DNA of 6,134 nucleotides. It comes from CALMEC01 sp031366605. Lineage in GTDB: Bacteria > Actinomycetota > Thermoleophilia > Miltoncostaeales > Miltoncostaeaceae. The position numbers and the translations under genes were made by a program. Under the pieces are notes generated by a model that searched no databases, was not told where the DNA came from, and saw only the letters and a list, made by a program, of their open reading frames with translations. The stretch is from the NCBI GenBank assembly GCA_031366605.1, contig JANLOO010000052.1, forward strand, positions 1-6,134, read 5' to 3'. Below, piece by piece: positions 5,776 to 6,134 of this stretch (positions are counted from its first letter, which is position 1; the number at the start of each line of letters is the position of its first letter).

Positions 5776-6052
5776 ACAAGACCGACGACGGTGACGTTCT
5801 GAGACGCACCAATTGACGCGCCTGTGGCCGGGAGTGCTCCGGATGCACCCGGATGAAGACATCCCCCGTTGATAAGCCTGTCCTGCGCCCCCCGTCACGT
5901 CACGTGGTGCACCAGTGCTCCCTGCGAGACCAATCGATGGCCGCTGGGAACCTGACTCGCGGCGCTGCAGAGATGCCTGACTGACCCGCGAGTATCGAGT
6001 CCACAGGCGCCGATTCGACTTTCAGGCGTCGAACCCCTAGAACTCCCGAGCC
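5776..6052. other. Intergenic stretch before hen1, no gene seen
   Basis: No coding frame with recognisable protein features is seen on either strand. The 70-residue minus frame at 5900-6112 runs antisense into the hen1 start and has no domain sense. No tRNA or clear terminator is visible. The right end holds the probable hen1 promoter. Confidence 0.5.
6015..6043 (+). promoter_or_regulatory. Possible promoter of hen1
   Basis: TCGACT (6015-6020, 4 of 6 to TTGACA) and TAGAAC (6038-6043, 4 of 6 to TATAAT) are 17 bases apart and would start transcription about 6050-6053, at or just before the ATG. No Shine-Dalgarno is seen, which fits a leaderless message. Both boxes are weak, so this is tentative. 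Confidence 0.3.
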
Positions 6053-6134
6053 ATGTTGCTCACGATCACGACGACGCATCAGCCCGCGACGGATCTCGGC
6101 TACCTGCTGCACAAGCGGCCCGGCCAGATCCAGA
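6053..6134 (+). CDS. hen1: Hen1, RNA 3'-terminal 2'-O-methyltransferase of bacterial RNA repair (N-terminus only)
   Basis: Seen: 27 complete codons from ATG 6053 to the right edge, reading MLLTITTTHQPATDLGYLLH and then KRPGQIQ. Known: this is the very conserved beginning of bacterial Hen1 proteins, whose N-terminal domain associates with Pnkp and stimulates its ligase, while the C-terminal half is a manganese-dependent methyltransferase that marks the repaired RNA 3' end. The Hen1/Pnkp pair repairs tRNAs cut by ribotoxins. The catalytic domain is outside the window. Inferred: a gene for Pnkp (kinase-phosphatase-ligase) should follow just beyond the edge. The recognition rests on a short stretch, but a highly characteristic one. 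No Shine-Dalgarno is visible; translation may be leaderless. Confidence 0.85.
   Translation, partial: MLLTITTTHQPATDLGYLLHKRPGQIQ

Noticed and set aside
5896..5912. CACGT-rich stretch as a regulatory palindrome
   Set aside because: Only a short CACGTG hexamer; no spacing to a promoter or repeat elsewhere.
6024..6040. GGCGTCGAACCCC as the T-arm of a tRNA or an attachment site
   Set aside because: No acceptor, D-arm or anticodon arm can be folded with it and the TTCGA core is not exact.

Overview
The window is high-GC DNA with GTG starts, tightly overlapping genes and several promoter-like elements lying almost on the start codon (probable leaderless mRNAs). This suggests an actinobacterium, possibly of the Thermoleophilia/Solirubrobacterales type. 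The lineage is an inference from style, not a proven placement.

Layout. (1) Positions 1-1146, minus strand: the N-terminal 382 residues of a secreted subtilisin-like (S8) protease that runs off the left edge. (2) Positions 1324-2049, plus strand, divergent from it: a lipoprotein built on the S26 type I signal peptidase fold, in which the residue at the nucleophilic serine position is alanine. (3) Positions 2245-3304, plus strand: a two-gene metal-resistance unit, a CadC-type ArsR/SmtB repressor carrying all four CadC metal cysteines at CadC spacing, overlapping a compact CDF-like cation transporter with a Cys-rich tail. (4) Positions 3325-5330, minus strand: a two-gene operon made of a metallo-beta-lactamase-fold persulfide-dioxygenase-like hydrolase and a major facilitator transporter, coupled by a 4-nt stop/start overlap. 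(5) Positions 5388-5775, plus strand, divergent from that operon: a broken ArsR-rhodanese regulator gene. It has a one-base frameshift in the DNA-binding domain and lacks the wing and the first half of the rhodanese domain. A perfect 10-bp palindrome lies in the spacer of both divergent promoters and is the likely operator. (6) From 6053 to the right edge, plus strand: the first 27 residues of a bacterial Hen1, the RNA 3'-end 2'-O-methyltransferase of the Pnkp/Hen1 RNA repair system.

Functionally the middle of the window is two stress modules placed tail to tail with only 20 nt between them. One is for thiophilic metal sensing and export. The other is for reactive sulfur handling and export, and its dedicated regulator appears to have died, so the sulfur operon may now be constitutive or controlled in trans. 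The most unusual points are the apparently nucleophile-less signal peptidase-like lipoprotein and the decayed regulator whose operator and divergent promoters are still intact.
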